A DNA stretch of 64,000 nucleotides from Tanytarsus gracilentus (GCA_038502055.1 JAXRKN010000037.1:1922001-1986000), one strand, 5' to 3'; positions 39,956-54,966 are shown, counted from the first letter of the stretch. The notes: a model not told the origin generated them from the sequence alone. Numbers and translations: made by a program.

Positions 39956-42900
39956 AATGCCTTTTCATCGCCTAAAATGTCTGCTAATTGTTTCATTATT
40001 AACCCACTGCTACACGGACTCTTTCGCATGGTAATTTAGCTTCAACGACAAGAGTCATTCAACTTTATCACATCGCAAAATGACACAGGGAGCTTAGCTT
40101 TAATTGAATTATGGGCGAAAAGGAAGAGTTTGCGATTGAAATTAATGAAAGTCGATTGCGGAAATTTTATTAAAATCAAAATGGATTAACTTGTTATCGC
40201 TCTTTTGATGTTGTTCTTGAGCGCCTGATGGATTTAACTACAAGCATCGGTTAAGTAATTATTTTATGACGCTCATGATAAGCTTTAATCGAGAGCGAAA
40301 GAAACAAGTTTTCTGTTTCGTGATAATCAAGACAATTTTCTGATTATCTTGTGGAGGGATTTCTCTCAAGAACCTTGAGAACACTTTTATGCTGGCACTT
40401 TATGAATTACTTTTAATGAGTTTTAATCAATGGGTGGAATATTTTTTAAAAAAAAATCAAAAATGTCTTAAAATAATTTTTAAAACTATTTTTATTAGAA
40501 AATGACGTATTTTTCATTAGATTTTCATTTTCAAGTTGAATGCTCTGTCGTTAAAACGTTTCATCCCTTGAATTTTATTTTTAAACATTTTTATCTGTCA
40601 TAATTGGCGAAAAAGTTCTTAAAGCGTCTATTTACGAGACAATTTTTGACATTCATTGGCCTCATTATAATTTCATCATTTTTGCTCTGAAAACAGATTC
40701 TTTCTCCATTCCATAACGACAGCTTCTTCTTGTTGATCTTTTCATTTCCTTGGTAGGGGATAGAACGAGCAGAATTTACTCGTCACTAATAAATAATAAA
40801 TTTTCTCATAGCTTAAGTTTTCTCAAGCTTCATTTTCAGTTCCCATTATTTATTGTTCTCATTTTACCTTTTGAATAAAGTCGACGAGTGTTCTGCCATC
40901 AATCTCAAACGAGTCCAACACACGCGTTTGGTGCTTCACATCTCAATTTTCATACAAATGATCTTCATTAATGTGCATATATTTTTCACTTGCCTCTCTT
41001 TTATCTTTCATTCAACAGCATCAGCACATTTCGTTAAAATAAAAGAACATCGCAAATGAATGTGCTGCGCTTGATTGTGTTTATACACATTTAAATTGGA
41101 GGATTTTTTCTATTTCGTTGTCTAGTAACGCATATAAATTTACATCTATTAATTCTCCAAGGGATGACAACTCAATTTACTGTTCTAATCCTCTTCCAAA
41201 AAAGATCCAATTTGCGAGATGCATTAGAGAGAGAAAAACAGTAAAAAAAGGTTTTAATTTTCATACATGAAAATTTCTCTCTTGCGAGCAATTTAGAGCA
41301 GAACAATCGTATCGATTTACAATTTCTCACATTTGCTGCCTTTTCAAAAAAAATATAGAAGAAGAGAATTAAAATAATAAATTATATGCGGACGAAATGT
41401 AAACAAAACACAAACAGTAAAAAAACTCGAAAAAGAGGATTTTTGATTTTCATTTTTTACACTCGTTTTCCAAAGCCGATGAAAGATTTTTTTTCAGTCA
41501 GAAAACCATCAATGATGTAGTAGAATTTTTTCAAATGCCGTAGCAAGTGCTTTTAAAAGCAATGTGAGGTTTTTTATTTGTTTACGTTACTCAAAAGAAC
41601 GAGAAATGAATATTCGAGAGATATAAACACGGATGGAGATGAACAATAAAGAATGAAGAGAAAAAACCTTTTGAAATAATTTGTCGCAAATTTGTCTGAC
41701 TTATGGCATTGTAAACACAAACCGTAGGAATTCATTTGTGTTCTTTAATCTTTTTTAAATTTTTATTTTACAGTTTTTACTAAAAAATTCATTTTGAAAT
41801 TTAAAATTTTCATCGCATTCGTGGATGGCATCAAGTTCAAAAAATTCAATTTTAATAATCTCATTTGGGTCATTATCTCATCTTAAAATCTCATCAGTGA
41901 CACTCTCGAAAGTGCCTTCACCTATTCTCTCTTTCTTTCTGCATCATCTTCTCCGTCCATCACATGCGAGATTACCAATTTTAATGAAAGTTAACTCATG
42001 AAAATGAATAAATTACTACCGACTGCGTGAGTGTGTTTCGACAATGTGCATTGATAAAATTTAAAATCGAGAGAGAGATTTAGTGTTAAATTGTTATCTC
42101 TTAACGCCACATAAATTTGATACCGTTGACAAGTCCACAAAATATGATAATTTTTAAAGAAATGTTTTCATCGATTTTTTATCTTTTGAGTTCTTAATGA
42201 ACAATATTTAAAATGTTTTTTTAGGGTATGACACAAATTTCAATATGAAATACCCAAAGGAGAGAAAATAACCCGAAAAGTAAACGTGTGACATTGAATA
42301 ATATTTCGACAATTTACCGAAATGGTAATGTGGGAAAAAGGACCAAGCCTTTTTTATATTGACTGTAGCTTTCTCTCTCCTTTTTTTAAACAAATTTTTT
42401 GGAGGTTTTTTGAAATGTTTTAGAAAATAATTAAAGTTGGCAATTTGTTTCAAATCAATAAAAAATGAATAAAATTTTATGGCTTTTCGTCAACAATGTG
42501 GTGGTAAAAAAACAAACAATAAAAAAATGTCAGCCTGCATTCACGTTTTAAATGGAAGTAAAAGAGTTGAAAAATTTGCATACCTTTTGTCAATGGCTGT
42601 TATCCACTCCATCGCCATGTTGATGTGTGTAGTATTACACAATGGACTTAAATCCTCAACTCTGTTGCTGCTGTTGAGAGTTCTTTACACTTTCTGAATG
42701 CGCACTCCACTCATTAGCACAAATGAGCGGAAACAAATCTTTATGCACAACTACGAGAATGAAAGCAGAATAGCGACAATATTTATGAATAATAGTAGAG
42801 CTGTGATTTTTCACTATTTAAATGTGAAATGGAAGGAAGAAATTTTCTCTCTCGTTATCTCGAGGGAAGATGTCGATGATGCAATGAAAAATTTCGCTCT

Positions 42901-44676
42901 TTTTATGCCATTAATTATTAATTTTTGAATCATATCACTCAATAATCACAATTTTCTTCCTCATCTGCACTGAGTTCTCTCTGTCGTTATCAATTCACTT
43001 GTTCATTTTCATTTCTTTCTGACATGCACATACTGTTTTACTTCTTCTCATGCATACGTCTTTCTCTCTTTAAATAATTGAATTTTATTGATTTTTATTT
43101 CAATTTTCTGCCTCCCTACGTCGAGATGTTTGGATCATCTGCATGACATTTACATGTACACATAGATATGACTTTCTTTCTGTAGAATTCGTAAATTGAA
43201 TATTTATTGGTAAGTTCAAGCTTTTTGTGAGAAAAAAGGTAAAATATTTTTGAGCTCGAGTGGACGAAATAATTTTTTTTATTGTTCAATTAATTTCAAT
43301 TTAAAAAACTTCACTGAGGATGATCTCACACAATTACTTCACAGTTGTTAAAACAAATTGTAAAAATTTATTGTTCAATAGTTTTATTATACTCTCTCGC
43401 AGCTATTTAAATAAAAAAAAAAATTCTTTCTGAATGATTTTTTTGCTCGCTTTAAATAAATTTGTATTCATGAGAACGACTTCTGAAGATCATCATCGCC
43501 AGCATTCAATCAAAGTTTTTTCAACTTGTTACTTTTGCAATAAATAACGACAACCCACAGTCAAGTAGCACATTGCCATCACCTAAAGCGAAAAAAAAAC
43601 GTATTTTGGAAACTCCAACTTTTGCCGATTTAAAAAATTATTTTAAACTCAATCTTTTTGTTTTCTTTCGATCGCCGCGATGAATTGTTGCCGAAGCCAG
43701 TAAAATAATAAAAAAGGAGAGGAAAAAATCTGCGAATGGAGCGAACGAGTTCACCTACTCACACTCCAGCCAATTCATAAACTTCACATCGAAACTAGGC
43801 AGCACCTTCATGTGTTTTTGAAATCCAGCAAAGCGACGAGGTGAAAATAATTTAAAACTTCCACTTTTGATTGAAGTCGAGAGAGACGCAAAAAATTTCA
43901 GCTGTTTTGTATTTTTTACTTTCTGCATAACTGACATGCAAGTGTAAGATAACTGTGAGACCATTCTCTTGTTTTTAAACAAAAAATTTAATTAAACTAA
44001 AAATATTTTTTAATTTTTTTTTTGAAATATTAAATAAATTTTTAATTTTAATTATTTTTTTTTCACAAGCCAGCAAAATTTATCTTATTCCACTTTTTTC
44101 TCACATTATAATTTTTTTACGGTCACACTCATCTGTTGAGCTTGAAGTATTTTTTTACCTTCAAAAAAAATTTTATCTTTCAATTTCCTTTTCGTCTTCA
44201 ATTCCGGATTTTTGTCTTTAAATTTTATCTTCTCATTTACAAAAGTAATGTTATTAAAAATAAATATATCTTTGAATATTTTTTTATATGCGTGGGAAAA
44301 GAAGCCAAATGGTGCGATTATGATGGCAATAAAGGTGGCGGGGATAGAGAAAATTGAAGAGCTTTAAATAATTAATTTTGTTTCAGTGCAAAGTTAATTT
44401 TTCTCTCTATTTATTTTTCCACAATAGCAATGAAATTTTTTGTGCTTTCACGAACGCGGTTCCGAAAGAACTGAGAATGTCGAGACGGCAATGCGATAAA
44501 CATTGGTTGTGTGATGTGCACCCACTCACCGGGCTGAATAATCTTCCTCTCAGTTTTCTACGTCTGCGTTACAGGTTTTTCTACGTCTCGATGCATTCCA
44601 TCGTGAGAGAGTGCGAGAGAATCGAGATTCCTCTCTGAGAGACTTTTTTAAATTCATGCTGTTGCAATACTGCACG

Positions 44677-44807
<131 letters not shown>

Positions 44808-47800
44808 ATATAATAATTTGTGCTTTATCATTATCATCAAAAACGCGTGGATTTATTTGAATGAAAAATCTTTTCTCTCCTCACACGCTCGCATTCGCGT
44901 CAATTAAATTATGAGTGCGAAAAAAGTACTTTAGAAGTCACTCGAGTGTTAAAGATTGTAAAATTCGTAAATTTACACACAAATGAGAACTTTCTCAAGA
45001 ATATGACGACATATGTGGAATTTAAATTAAAATAATTTGTTTATCACTCTCGCATACATTCGAAGAAATTAAGAGTTTATGAATTGTTTAATTGAGGAAA
45101 GTCGTTGGAAGAAGAAATTGATAACTTTTTGTAAATCTCATAGAATTAACATGAAATTGTTGAAAGTAAAAAATGCCACACATCCTCCATAGAAATTTAA
45201 TTAACCTTTCAAATCCCAAGTTAAAAATGACACCTTCTTGGAAAATAGAAAGATGAGATTTGAAGAATTGTGTCAATTGATCACATTTTCGGTTCACATT
45301 TTTTTCACAATTTAATGTTTTGCTTTCGAGGACATTCCGCATAAATTTATCTCTTTATTTATTTTTCGTCTTTCTCGTCCTTCTCTTCATTAAATCACAT
45401 AAAGCTCAACTTTGTGAAAATATTTTGAAAAGGCATTTTAGCACGCAAACTGAATGGAAGGAATTTTCACCTTTTTGTGAATCCATGCAGACATACACTC
45501 GCACATATTTTGTGTGTAAACAGCTGGAACTTTTGTCGAATTTTCTCACATTTTTCAACATCGAAATTTTAGTTGTATTGTGCACAAAAAAGCAATAATA
45601 ATAACTTCGAGTTTTTATGACGAAAGCTTTTATTCATATCTTTTCACCTGTACGCCAAATGGATCTATGTGAGCATGAGCATAGTAAAAGGAAATTGATC
45701 ATAAAAAGCATAGAGATAGAAAAAAGTGTTAACGAGCATGGAAAATCCTTGTCAAAATCTTTTTTTGTGTGTGTTTGTGGAAAAATATTTATAGCAGGTG
45801 ATGAAATCTGTTGCAGGGAGAAAAGTATTGTAAAAAAAGGTTTACCTTGTGTTTTGTATTAAAATACATGAATCAGATTAACTTTTGAGATTACAGGAAG
45901 AGAAACTGTTTAAAAAAACGAAATGATTCAAATTTTCAAAGGATATTTTTAAAATGGGGGAAAAAATCTTGAATTAAATTTTTCTTCCCTTGCATCAATT
46001 TTCGCATTGACTTCAAAATCTCTCTTAAGTCTCACTCATAAGACTACCTAGGTGAAAAATGCTTATTTAAAGGCGGCATTAACTTCCCGCCATGAATGAC
46101 ATAAGAAAAATATCAAAAGTCTTTTTATCACCACATTCATCACAGCTTATTTTGAACTTTGCCTTTCATCTCTAGAAAATTCTCTTTTTATTACACACCA
46201 ATTTAAATTAATTAACGCGCTAGCACAAAGAAGTCTAGAGTCAGTAAATTGATGTTATTTTTTCCAAAGGAGGAGGACACGCTTTTTAATTAAAATTAAT
46301 TTGTTTATAAAAGAGCGTTGATGTCATTTATTCAATCTCGTAACAGCGCTGTCAACAACATTTCAATGATGAGGAGGTTGTAAAGTTTCAACCACCGCAC
46401 CGTTATGACTATCACGAGATTTTGTGTACAATTCAAGGAGAGGCAAGGTGCAGTGAATTTTTTTGCGACAATTTTTAGAGTAAATCAGAAAAAATTTTCA
46501 TTTTTAAAAACCTTGAAGTTCATTCAAAAATCATTCAACAAAACTTTCTCTCTTTATTTTTTGCATATTTATACAATAACCATTGAATTGCCAACATTCA
46601 GTCACTGTCCAATCAATTTTAATATTAATGGATACCATTCATGATCTACCTGTTAATTTTCATACACTCCGGTCTGTAAATGGACAAAATTATTTGCGTG
46701 TCCAACTCCCACAGAACTGCCATTTAAATGTATTTCGGTTTTTATTATTTTTTTTGCTCTCTCACTTGCAGCAAAAATTGTAATTACATATATTTATACA
46801 CAATATACATAATGCATGAGTTCCTCGTGAGACTCATATATACTCTATGCTGAGTACAGTCCATTAATATAATTGAAATAATGCAAATATTTTCTCTCGA
46901 CTCTCCCCATAGTCATAGGTGGTGAAATTTACACACGTCGCGCGCTCGAGAACAAAAATGCTTACTTTTACAATTTGCAGACAAACTTTTCACATTTTTC
47001 ATAATTTCATTGAATGTTTTTTTAATAAAATATTTTCACACACTTATAGCAGAAATATTCACAGCTGAGAGAAAAGATTTAATCAAATTTCAACAAGGTA
47101 CGAATGCTACCGCATTCTAGGAAGGACTGAATAAAATGATTAAGGTAAAAATTTTCCATCCTTGAAGCGTGTTTTCTACATTTTCCACTCTCTTTCCCGC
47201 TCTCGCTCTCTCTCTCGTTTAATTTTTTACCATCAGTCATGGTAGAATGTTCAAATAAAAGTAATGAAGAACAAAAATATAAGTAAATTGGCAACATGAC
47301 CAAAATGTCCTCAATTGTGTTGTAATAAAATAGATCGACATTGTGTTTGTTATTGACTTTTATTCTATTGATAGATTTACCTCACATGACTTTGATTATG
47401 TTTTCATATTATAAGGGATCTATTGTTTTTTAGTTTATTTATTGTTTTCGTAGGAAAATGAGGTTTACACATGTCAGATAATTAACTTGATTGTGTTTGC
47501 TTTGAACATGAAATATTTGAGTCATTATGGGAAATTTTTGAACAATTATTAAGAAAATAATAAATTAGAAAATATTTTGTGAATTTGAAACAAATTAGAA
47601 ACTTTTCCAAATAATTTCACGCTCTAATTCTCCTCACCGCATCACTTGACACGCAAACTTCTCTTTTGTCGTCTAGAGTGAAAATAGAGATTAATGAAGA
47701 ATCTTGTCGTAAAATTAAATGCGAGAGTTTGTAGTTTGTGAATTGAATTTCATCGATTTCTTCCTCTTCTAATAATAAAATCTCCCCAACCATAATGATA

Positions 47801-50800
47801 AATGATCAACAATATGAAATTTATTGTTGATGACATATAGAGTCACTTATGTGCCATTCATCCACTCATTTCCTCATCATACCTCACCGCACATCATCAT
47901 CTATCCTGACACATTTTATTTATTTCTTGCTCACTCTCTCGCTCAGCTCTCGGGGTGTATAAAACACATTTTATTCTTTTGTGTGATATGAGTCGAGAAG
48001 AGGAAAAAACATTTTTAGCCACATCAACAAGTGAATTGTTATCGTGAGAGAGTGTGAGAGAAGAGGAAAATATTTTTTGTCAAGAGCAAGGCGAAAGAAT
48101 GAAAATGCCGAGGCTCAAAGATGATTTGTTCACCGGTTGAAAAGAATTTTTCTTTTGCTTCCTATACATCCTCTTAACTCATCATACAGAAAAAAGTATA
48201 AAAGAAAAACTTTTTCCTTTTTTGTTGTCTCCGAAGAAAACGGAAGGAAAATTGAAAAGGAGCAAGAAAATCCATAAAAAATGTGATTATGACAGTTATT
48301 GCACAGAATAAACTTTATTTTGTTGTCATTTGTTATTATGTGAGGGAAAAGTAAGTGAATGAATTATTTTCTCAAAGAGGACTTAAATGGACAGAAAAAG
48401 AAAAATCGATTTTTTTCATGCTGTGTCGTAAAATTTATAAATTTTACTTCAGATTCATTCGATTAAAATTAAAACTTTATCATAAAATCATCCGTTAAAA
48501 AAATAAATAACTCGTTTCATCAACGTTAATTAAGACCTCTTAACACAGTTCAAATGCAATTTTTAGCTCTTTTCTATTAAGTTAATTATCTCGATAGAAA
48601 GTTCCCTCTTCTCACTTGCTCCATTCAACTTTTAATTTCAATCTTGTTCAGCAGAAATTACAAAGTTTATTGTAGTTCGCTCTCCATCCATTGTCACATC
48701 CTTATCAGCATCTTCATTGTCTCAATTTCTCTTCTTCTTTCTCGAAAAAGTTTTTCAATTGATTTTAGAGTGAATTAAGGATCTTGGAATAGTTCAAGAT
48801 ACTTGCGAGAATAAAAATCTTAATTTGCAATTTAAAGTTTTTTAATTCACTGTTAAAAAATTTAAAGTCATACTTTGAATTGGTGATTGACATAATTAAA
48901 ATTTCTTCAGTTTTTATAAAAAATAACCTCAACTTAACCAAAAGCAAACAAAACCCAGCTCAACCTTTCCTGTTCACTCTACAAGAAATTTTTTTCACGT
49001 GAGTGCGCGTGCAAAAAATGCTAAGCTAGTCAAATTGAAATAATTCTGTAGCATAACATCTTCCTTGGCATATGAGAATTGCGGGCATTCTAAATATTGC
49101 AAAATTACTCTTTGCTCTCCTCTCCAAACACATATATATTAGACATTGAATACCTCTCTACACAATTGTGAAGCAGGCAGAGAACGAAAGTAAATTGCTT
49201 GAGAATTGAGGTTGAGCCTATGAATGTGCTGATGTGGAAAAATTCAACACGGTTAGCATTGAGATGGCCCTTAAAAGTCGACCACCTGGAAGATGGATAT
49301 TTTTATTGAAATTCAAGGCGAAATCTTTTCTGCTCACTTTTGCTCTTGACTTCACTTCAAGTACAATCCTCCCGATCTGTACTCGTAATGGATTTATATT
49401 TTTATATTCCCTTGGCGGTAGAATGGGACGAAAAACTTTTTTTGACATCTTGAAAATGAAATCAAGATGGTGAAGATAGAAAAGTTCCAATTGAGAATGA
49501 AATGAGACTGAAACAAGAGAAACGAATTTGCATTTGGGGAAAATGGTGAAGTGCAAGATAAACGTTAAGCTCAATTAGCATTTTCTTGGAGTTTAATTAC
49601 AATTTAACTCCTCACTCTTAATTGGAAAGTTTTTTGACAATGACGCACAACAAAACTGTGAACAATTGTAATGAAGAGTAAATAAGATGTTGATTTGAAA
49701 TGGTTTTGTAATAAAGTGCAAAATAAAGTGGTTGAAGAACTATTTCATTTGCAAAAATTAATGTTTCAAAAATTTAAAGTTCTCAAATTAATTTTTCCTC
49801 GTCATTCTTCATCCCAACACTGTTATTCCAAAAATGACAGATTACGTTAAATTGGAGGTCATCAATGAAAATTTATGTATGCACAACAATCTGTTGACAA
49901 TTGAGCTATGTCAAGATATATGATGTGGGTTCTCAAATTACGGAATTCGAATTTTCATCTCACACCCCATTCTCAATCACCATGACTATTGCCACTTCGA
50001 TTTTGCTTTGCAACCGTTCATTCGAACGACAATGTCTAGTTGAAATTTGTGATCAATGCGCTTTGCTCTAAATATCAAAAAATCCATTCACACCATCTCG
50101 ATGGAGTTTGAGAACGTGCATGAGATAATAAATTTCGATTTGCACTCGATTGAAAAATTTCTTTAGAGAAAATTTAAAGCATTTTTGGCTGTAAATAGAA
50201 AATTGTGTTTTATGGTGTGTGTGTTGATGTGTTATTTGCTGCTTTGAAAATGCTCATGAACATCGAGAGGGCGAAAAATCCATTTTGACATTGTCATTTC
50301 GCTTTTCCGCCTGCAGAAGCTCTCTCTCAGCACACACACTCAACAAGAGAATTCAATTTTCGGAGCTTTTGAAGTCTTTTTTGTCGTCTCCATGCTCACT
50401 GTGCTGTTTGTAAAGTGGATACTTGGTTGGAATTAAATAAGATTGAAGATAATTGATATTGGAGAATGCCAACATAACGTCGCTGCCCGATCTATCGACA
50501 CGAATTCTCTAAATGTATGTACAGCGCCCTCCCAATTCTTTTTTTATTTGCCATTGGCGATTTTATCAATTCTACAAAATAAAATTAAATGCGCTGATGT
50601 TTTTGATTTGTCTGAAAAATATTTAAAAATTTAATGCAGATTTTTTTAAAATTGAATTAAGTCACGCTTAACTTTTTTGATTGAGATGAAATAAAGTTTC
50701 TATTTTTTTTATTGATTCTTTCACTTGAAACTTGATTTGAGGAAATAATCCAGAAAGTTTATCTTTGAAGCACTCAATCAATGCAACAAATACAGTTTAA

Positions 50801-51983
50801 CTTTGCTTGTCAATGCGAGTTTATTTCAAAGTTGGTGCAAGGAAATTGGGTTTGAAGTGCAAAGATTTATTGAAGGTAATGCTGACTGTGGCAATGATAC
50901 GCCATCAACTGTGGGTGTAAATTGATTACAAACTTTTCAGTAACTAATTTTGCTCTTCTTAGAAGTTTTATGCTTGCACGAACATCATTGAAATTGTTGA
51001 TAAAACAGAACCTTTTAAAATAAATATTATGTGGGCTGATTTGTGCGCCAAATTATAATTGTTTCAATTTCCGTGTCATTTTCAATTTGCTTTCAAACCC
51101 GCAATAATTCATCGTGCTGATAATGGTTTCGATTATCATTAAGATTGGAGCATCGCCGTCACCACAACATGTCAAATAAATTTGCCTAAAATTGTAACCA
51201 TGCGGCGGAGATTACCGCAAAAATTTATTATGCCCCATGAAATTGGAATATCGTAAAATTATCTCGCAAATACATTTGACAGGCATGATGTCCATGAATG
51301 TAATCAGACTTTCATTACTGAAAATTTATTACATCTATTTTTAGGAAAGCTTATGGCAGTTTAGTGCCGAGCCATAGAAACATCACCATATCGCGGAAAA
51401 TTCGATCATCGCAAAATATCCGATTTTCCACTTTCCAACCATCCTCCACCCACATACATGCGGAGAGTGTACTTTGCATTTTGTTTATACCTACGCATTG
51501 CTCGATAAATAAAATGTTTTATTTATGGACTTGTTGCAATAACAAACAAACAAACAGAGAGTTTATTGGAGAAGGGGATTTAATGCTAGAACAAATCAAT
51601 TCGATAAAAGCTTTATTTAAGCTCTCTCATATAAAATGGATGAATGAATTTTTAGATAGAGACCTTTTTGTTCAATCATTTTATTTCATTGATATTTGAG
51701 GTATTTTTAAAAACTAAACATAAAATCGGCATCTGTTGAAAAATGTAAAAATTATATTTCAAAATAAAGTTGACACATGGCAGAATGGCTTTTATGTTTT
51801 CATCATTGATGATTGCCAATCTCCGCACATTATCAAAATGTCAATTGTCAGCATGCTTCGTATGTGTGACAAAGTGTTGATTGATTACGATTTTACTCAT
51901 TGCCAATCAACTAATACGAATTAGAAAAATTTAGAAGAGATAGATAAGATTAGTTAAGGTATAAGTTGCAAGAGAGTAAAAAA

Positions 51984-51989
51984 TTTATT
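51984..51989 (-). terminator. putative poly(A) signal of EcKinase-like gene 1
   Basis: AATAAA on the minus strand lies 30 bases past the stop codon at 52019-52021. Confidence 0.5.
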
Positions 51990-52018
51990 TCAAACACGTC
52001 GAAAATTTAATTTTACAT

Positions 52019-53336
52019 TTAATCCAACATAGAATCGAGGAATCCTCTTTCGTTTAAAAATGGAAGCCAAGTTTTAATTGCTTTCGTATAGGTTTCACTT
52101 CTATAAATCCGAATGTACATTTTCTCCATTTCTTCGACATCATCCACCTGTCCCATGATCATTTGCAAATTCAATTCCTCGCTCGAATCGTATTTAAAGA
52201 TGAATAGCAAGAAAAGGATGCAAACAGCACTAAAAGTTCCTTTATCCATTAAATCCTGGTGGATTTCGGACAATGTGGGAATATTTTGTTCATATCCAAG
52301 TTTTTTGAGTCCCTCGCTTAGCTTCGCGTGGTAAAACTCAATTAGATTATCAAAGTTTTCAACTTTTACTTCATCGGATATTGAAGTAAGAAGAAAATAT
52401 AGAATGTCGTAAGCAGGTGAAGCCCAGGCCGTTGCTTGGTAGTCGAAAATTTTAACATCATCCTCTTTAAACATCACGTTATTAATCCACAAATCGCCAT
52501 GGCATAACACAGTAAATCCACTCTCCATTGGCTTCCCCGTATCGACCCAAAAATTGAAAATTTTCTTTATGTTCCATGAGTGAATTTTTTGCAGGTATTT
52601 ATCACAGTCACCAAAGCTCTTTAAAGCATCTTGAAATGCACCATGAAGTTTAACGAATGTTTTGGCAAAAGGACCTTCTTCCGGATTTTCGGGCGATGAA
52701 TTTTTTCGATCGAGACAATGATGAAGTGTTTCATTCTAAATTTTAAAAAATTTATGCCTTGCATTCTTTTAATAATCACTGTAAAATTACCTCGTAGTAT
52801 CGCACAGCACTGGCAGCGTGAAACTTGGCGAGCTTCGATAACAAAACTTTTGCCTGTGGTAGTGTGCAACCCATTTTACGATCGAGCAATTCATAATTAG
52901 ACGCTTTGAGATCCTCCATGACAATTATTTCATATGGAGTTGACTCAAATTTATAGCTCTGCGGTCCAAACTCGACAACTTCATTAGCACGCTCGAGCCA
53001 AAGTTTCTCAAAACTACCGAGAACGTTTTCATACAGAAGTTTTTCTCTATCGAAGTAACTAAACGCAGTACTGAAGTCGTTCTTTAGCAACGCTTTGATG
53101 ATTACATCCACATTAATATTTTCGTCGTTCTCGAGCAATTTTACTTTAATTTTCGCTCGGTACATGAGAGCGTTGTAGTTCTCATTGTTAGCGGCAGCAG
53201 AGCGCACCAAAACTAACCCCAACTTGAACTTATCGCGTGAAATTTTCAATTTCGTCTCCACAACATCGATGAAAAAATCATCGGAAAGTATTTCACAATC
53301 GAGAAACGCGTCAAATTCTTTCTCGCGTGCGGTCAT
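52019..53336 (-). CDS. ecdysteroid-kinase-like (EcKinase/CHK-kinase-like) protein 1
   Basis: Two minus-strand exons, 52791-53336 and 52019-52735, separated by a 55-base phase-0 intron, encode 420 residues, the usual length for this insect family. The kinase catalytic-loop motif HGDLWINNVMF sits near residue 261 and the metal-binding FDYQ near residue 280. An upstream segment, EIIVMEDL, corresponds to the hinge region. Members of this family phosphorylate small molecules: some act on ecdysteroids at C-22, and others are linked to detoxication. The substrate cannot be told from sequence. The start ATG at 53336 gives an N-terminus (MTAREKEFDAFLD) alignable with the head-to-head neighbour at 53570. 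Both the HGD and DYQ residues are intact, so activity is expected. Confidence 0.92.
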
Positions 53337-53569
53337 TATCGTTGAAACTTTGTAAGCGAACTGAGAGAAAAAGAATGTTATGCGCGTAAATTTTTGTTAT
53401 GTTCACACATGCGGAAAAAATATTCTGAGAATGTATTGAGATATTTTGAACTTGAAATTTGAGCACGTGCCAACGTAAAACGTTTATCAATTTTATCTTA
53501 TCAAAAATAATTTTTAACTTTTCATTCAGTTGCACTTCATCATCCGAGTTATTAACACCATTTTTTTCA
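53337..53569. promoter_or_regulatory. shared divergent promoter region of two EcKinase-like genes
   Basis: Only 233 bases separate the start codons of the two head-to-head kinase genes, so both promoters, and perhaps shared regulatory sites, must lie here unless start sites are far upstream. No clear TATA box was seen. The minus-strand open frame through this interval has no family similarity and is treated as spurious. Confidence 0.5.
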
Positions 53570-54966
53570 ATGGCTTCACGCGACGAACAATCCGATGCAT
53601 TTCTCTCCAGCGATGCCATTAATGATGAATTTTTCATTGACATAATTGAGAAAAAGTTGAAAATTCCACGGGATAATTTTAAGCTTCGTTTAGTGTTAAT
53701 TACACCTGCAACTGGAAAGAATGAAAACTTTTTGTGTGACGTTTATCGTGTGAAACTTAAAATTCTTCTTCTCGAGACGAATGAAAATCTAACTTTGAGT
53801 GTCATCATTAAAGCCCTCCTGCAAACGATTGAAGAATTTAAAGAGTTTAATATATTTCCGCGTGAGCGATTTACGTATGAAAATCTCATAACAAGTTTCG
53901 AGAATATTTGGCACGAAAAAACAGGAAAAGAAATTAAATTTGCGCCTCGATGCTTTAAATTTGAAGATGATCCTTATGAGATGTTTGTGATGGAAGATCT
54001 TCATGAGATGGCCTTCAAAATGGTTGATAGAAAAATTGGCGCCAGTAAAGATCAAACAATGTGTTTAATGTCTAAACTCGCAAGTTTTCATACAGCCAGC
54101 GCGATTCGTTATCGCAAAGTAAAGTTAATTCTTATCATTTTGATGTAGAGTTATCTAAATTATTTAATTATTTAGGATGGAATCATTAAAGACTACCTCG
54201 ATGGAGTTAGTATGGGGAAGTTTCTCACTGCCGACCATCCTTTTATAAAAAATATGGTTAAAATGCACGGAAGATTCGTAAAAGCTTTATATAATTTTAA
54301 TGATTGCGATTTATATGCTGATAAAGTTTCAAAATGGGACATAAATAAATTTACAACCCTTTGGGCGGACGTTGCAGTTCCAATGCGTTGTGGGTTCGTG
54401 TGCCTTAGTCATGGCGATTTATGGCTCAACAATATGATGTTCAAAACGGATCCCTTCGATGTTATCATGTATGATTATCAAGGCAGTACATGGGCGACAC
54501 CCGCAAATGACCTTCTTTACTTTATTGTATCATCAGTGTGTGATGATGACAAAGTCGACCATTTTGATGACTTTATCGAACATTATCATCTTGAATTGTG
54601 CAAAGCTCTTAAAGAACTCGCCTATGACCAGCACATTCCGACACTTTCTGAATTGTTTATTGATATAATGGAAAAAGGACAATTTGGTAGAATGAGAACT
54701 TATTATTACCATCATCATTATCAACTTCCTTTTTTCCTTTTTTAGCTGTAGTGTGTCTGATTCTCATTCTAGCAATTGTTAAGAATGAATCCTCTGAGGA
54801 GCTAAACATGGATATGATTATGGGTCACTGTGAAGACGAGGAGAAGTTGGAAAGTATGTACAAAAGAATTTATGAAAATGAAACTTACAAAAAGGCCGTC
54901 AGAACCTGGCTTCGTTTTCTGAACAAAAGAGGATTTCTAGATTCAATGTTGCCTGCGGATTTGTAA
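53570..54966 (+). CDS. ecdysteroid-kinase-like (EcKinase/CHK-kinase-like) protein 2
   Basis: Three plus-strand exons, 53570-54118, 54176-54686 and 54746-54966, encode 426 residues. The start at 53570 (MASRDEQSDAFLSSD) aligns with the start of protein 1. Motifs are MFVMEDL (hinge), HGDLWLNNMMF near residue 262 and YDYQ near residue 283; the C-terminus KRGFLDSML matches NERGFLDSML of protein 1. The first intron is at the same place and phase as in protein 1. The second, phase-1 intron after KGQFG is absent from protein 1, where the same region (KGTFSAV) is continuous. The two are therefore duplicates that differ by one intron gain or loss. Catalytic residues are intact. The likely role is phosphorylation of a steroid or xenobiotic, substrate unknown. 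Confidence 0.92.

Noticed and set aside
43755..43982. Possible Epac start exon ending MNWLECE
   Set aside because: The WLEC resembles the W-x-x-C near Epac N-termini, but a stop follows before the donor and the phase does not fit the 31896-32038 exon.
53311..53643. 110-residue minus-strand open frame overlapping both kinase starts
   Set aside because: It lies in another frame over the first exon of the plus-strand kinase and the shared promoter, and has no family resemblance.
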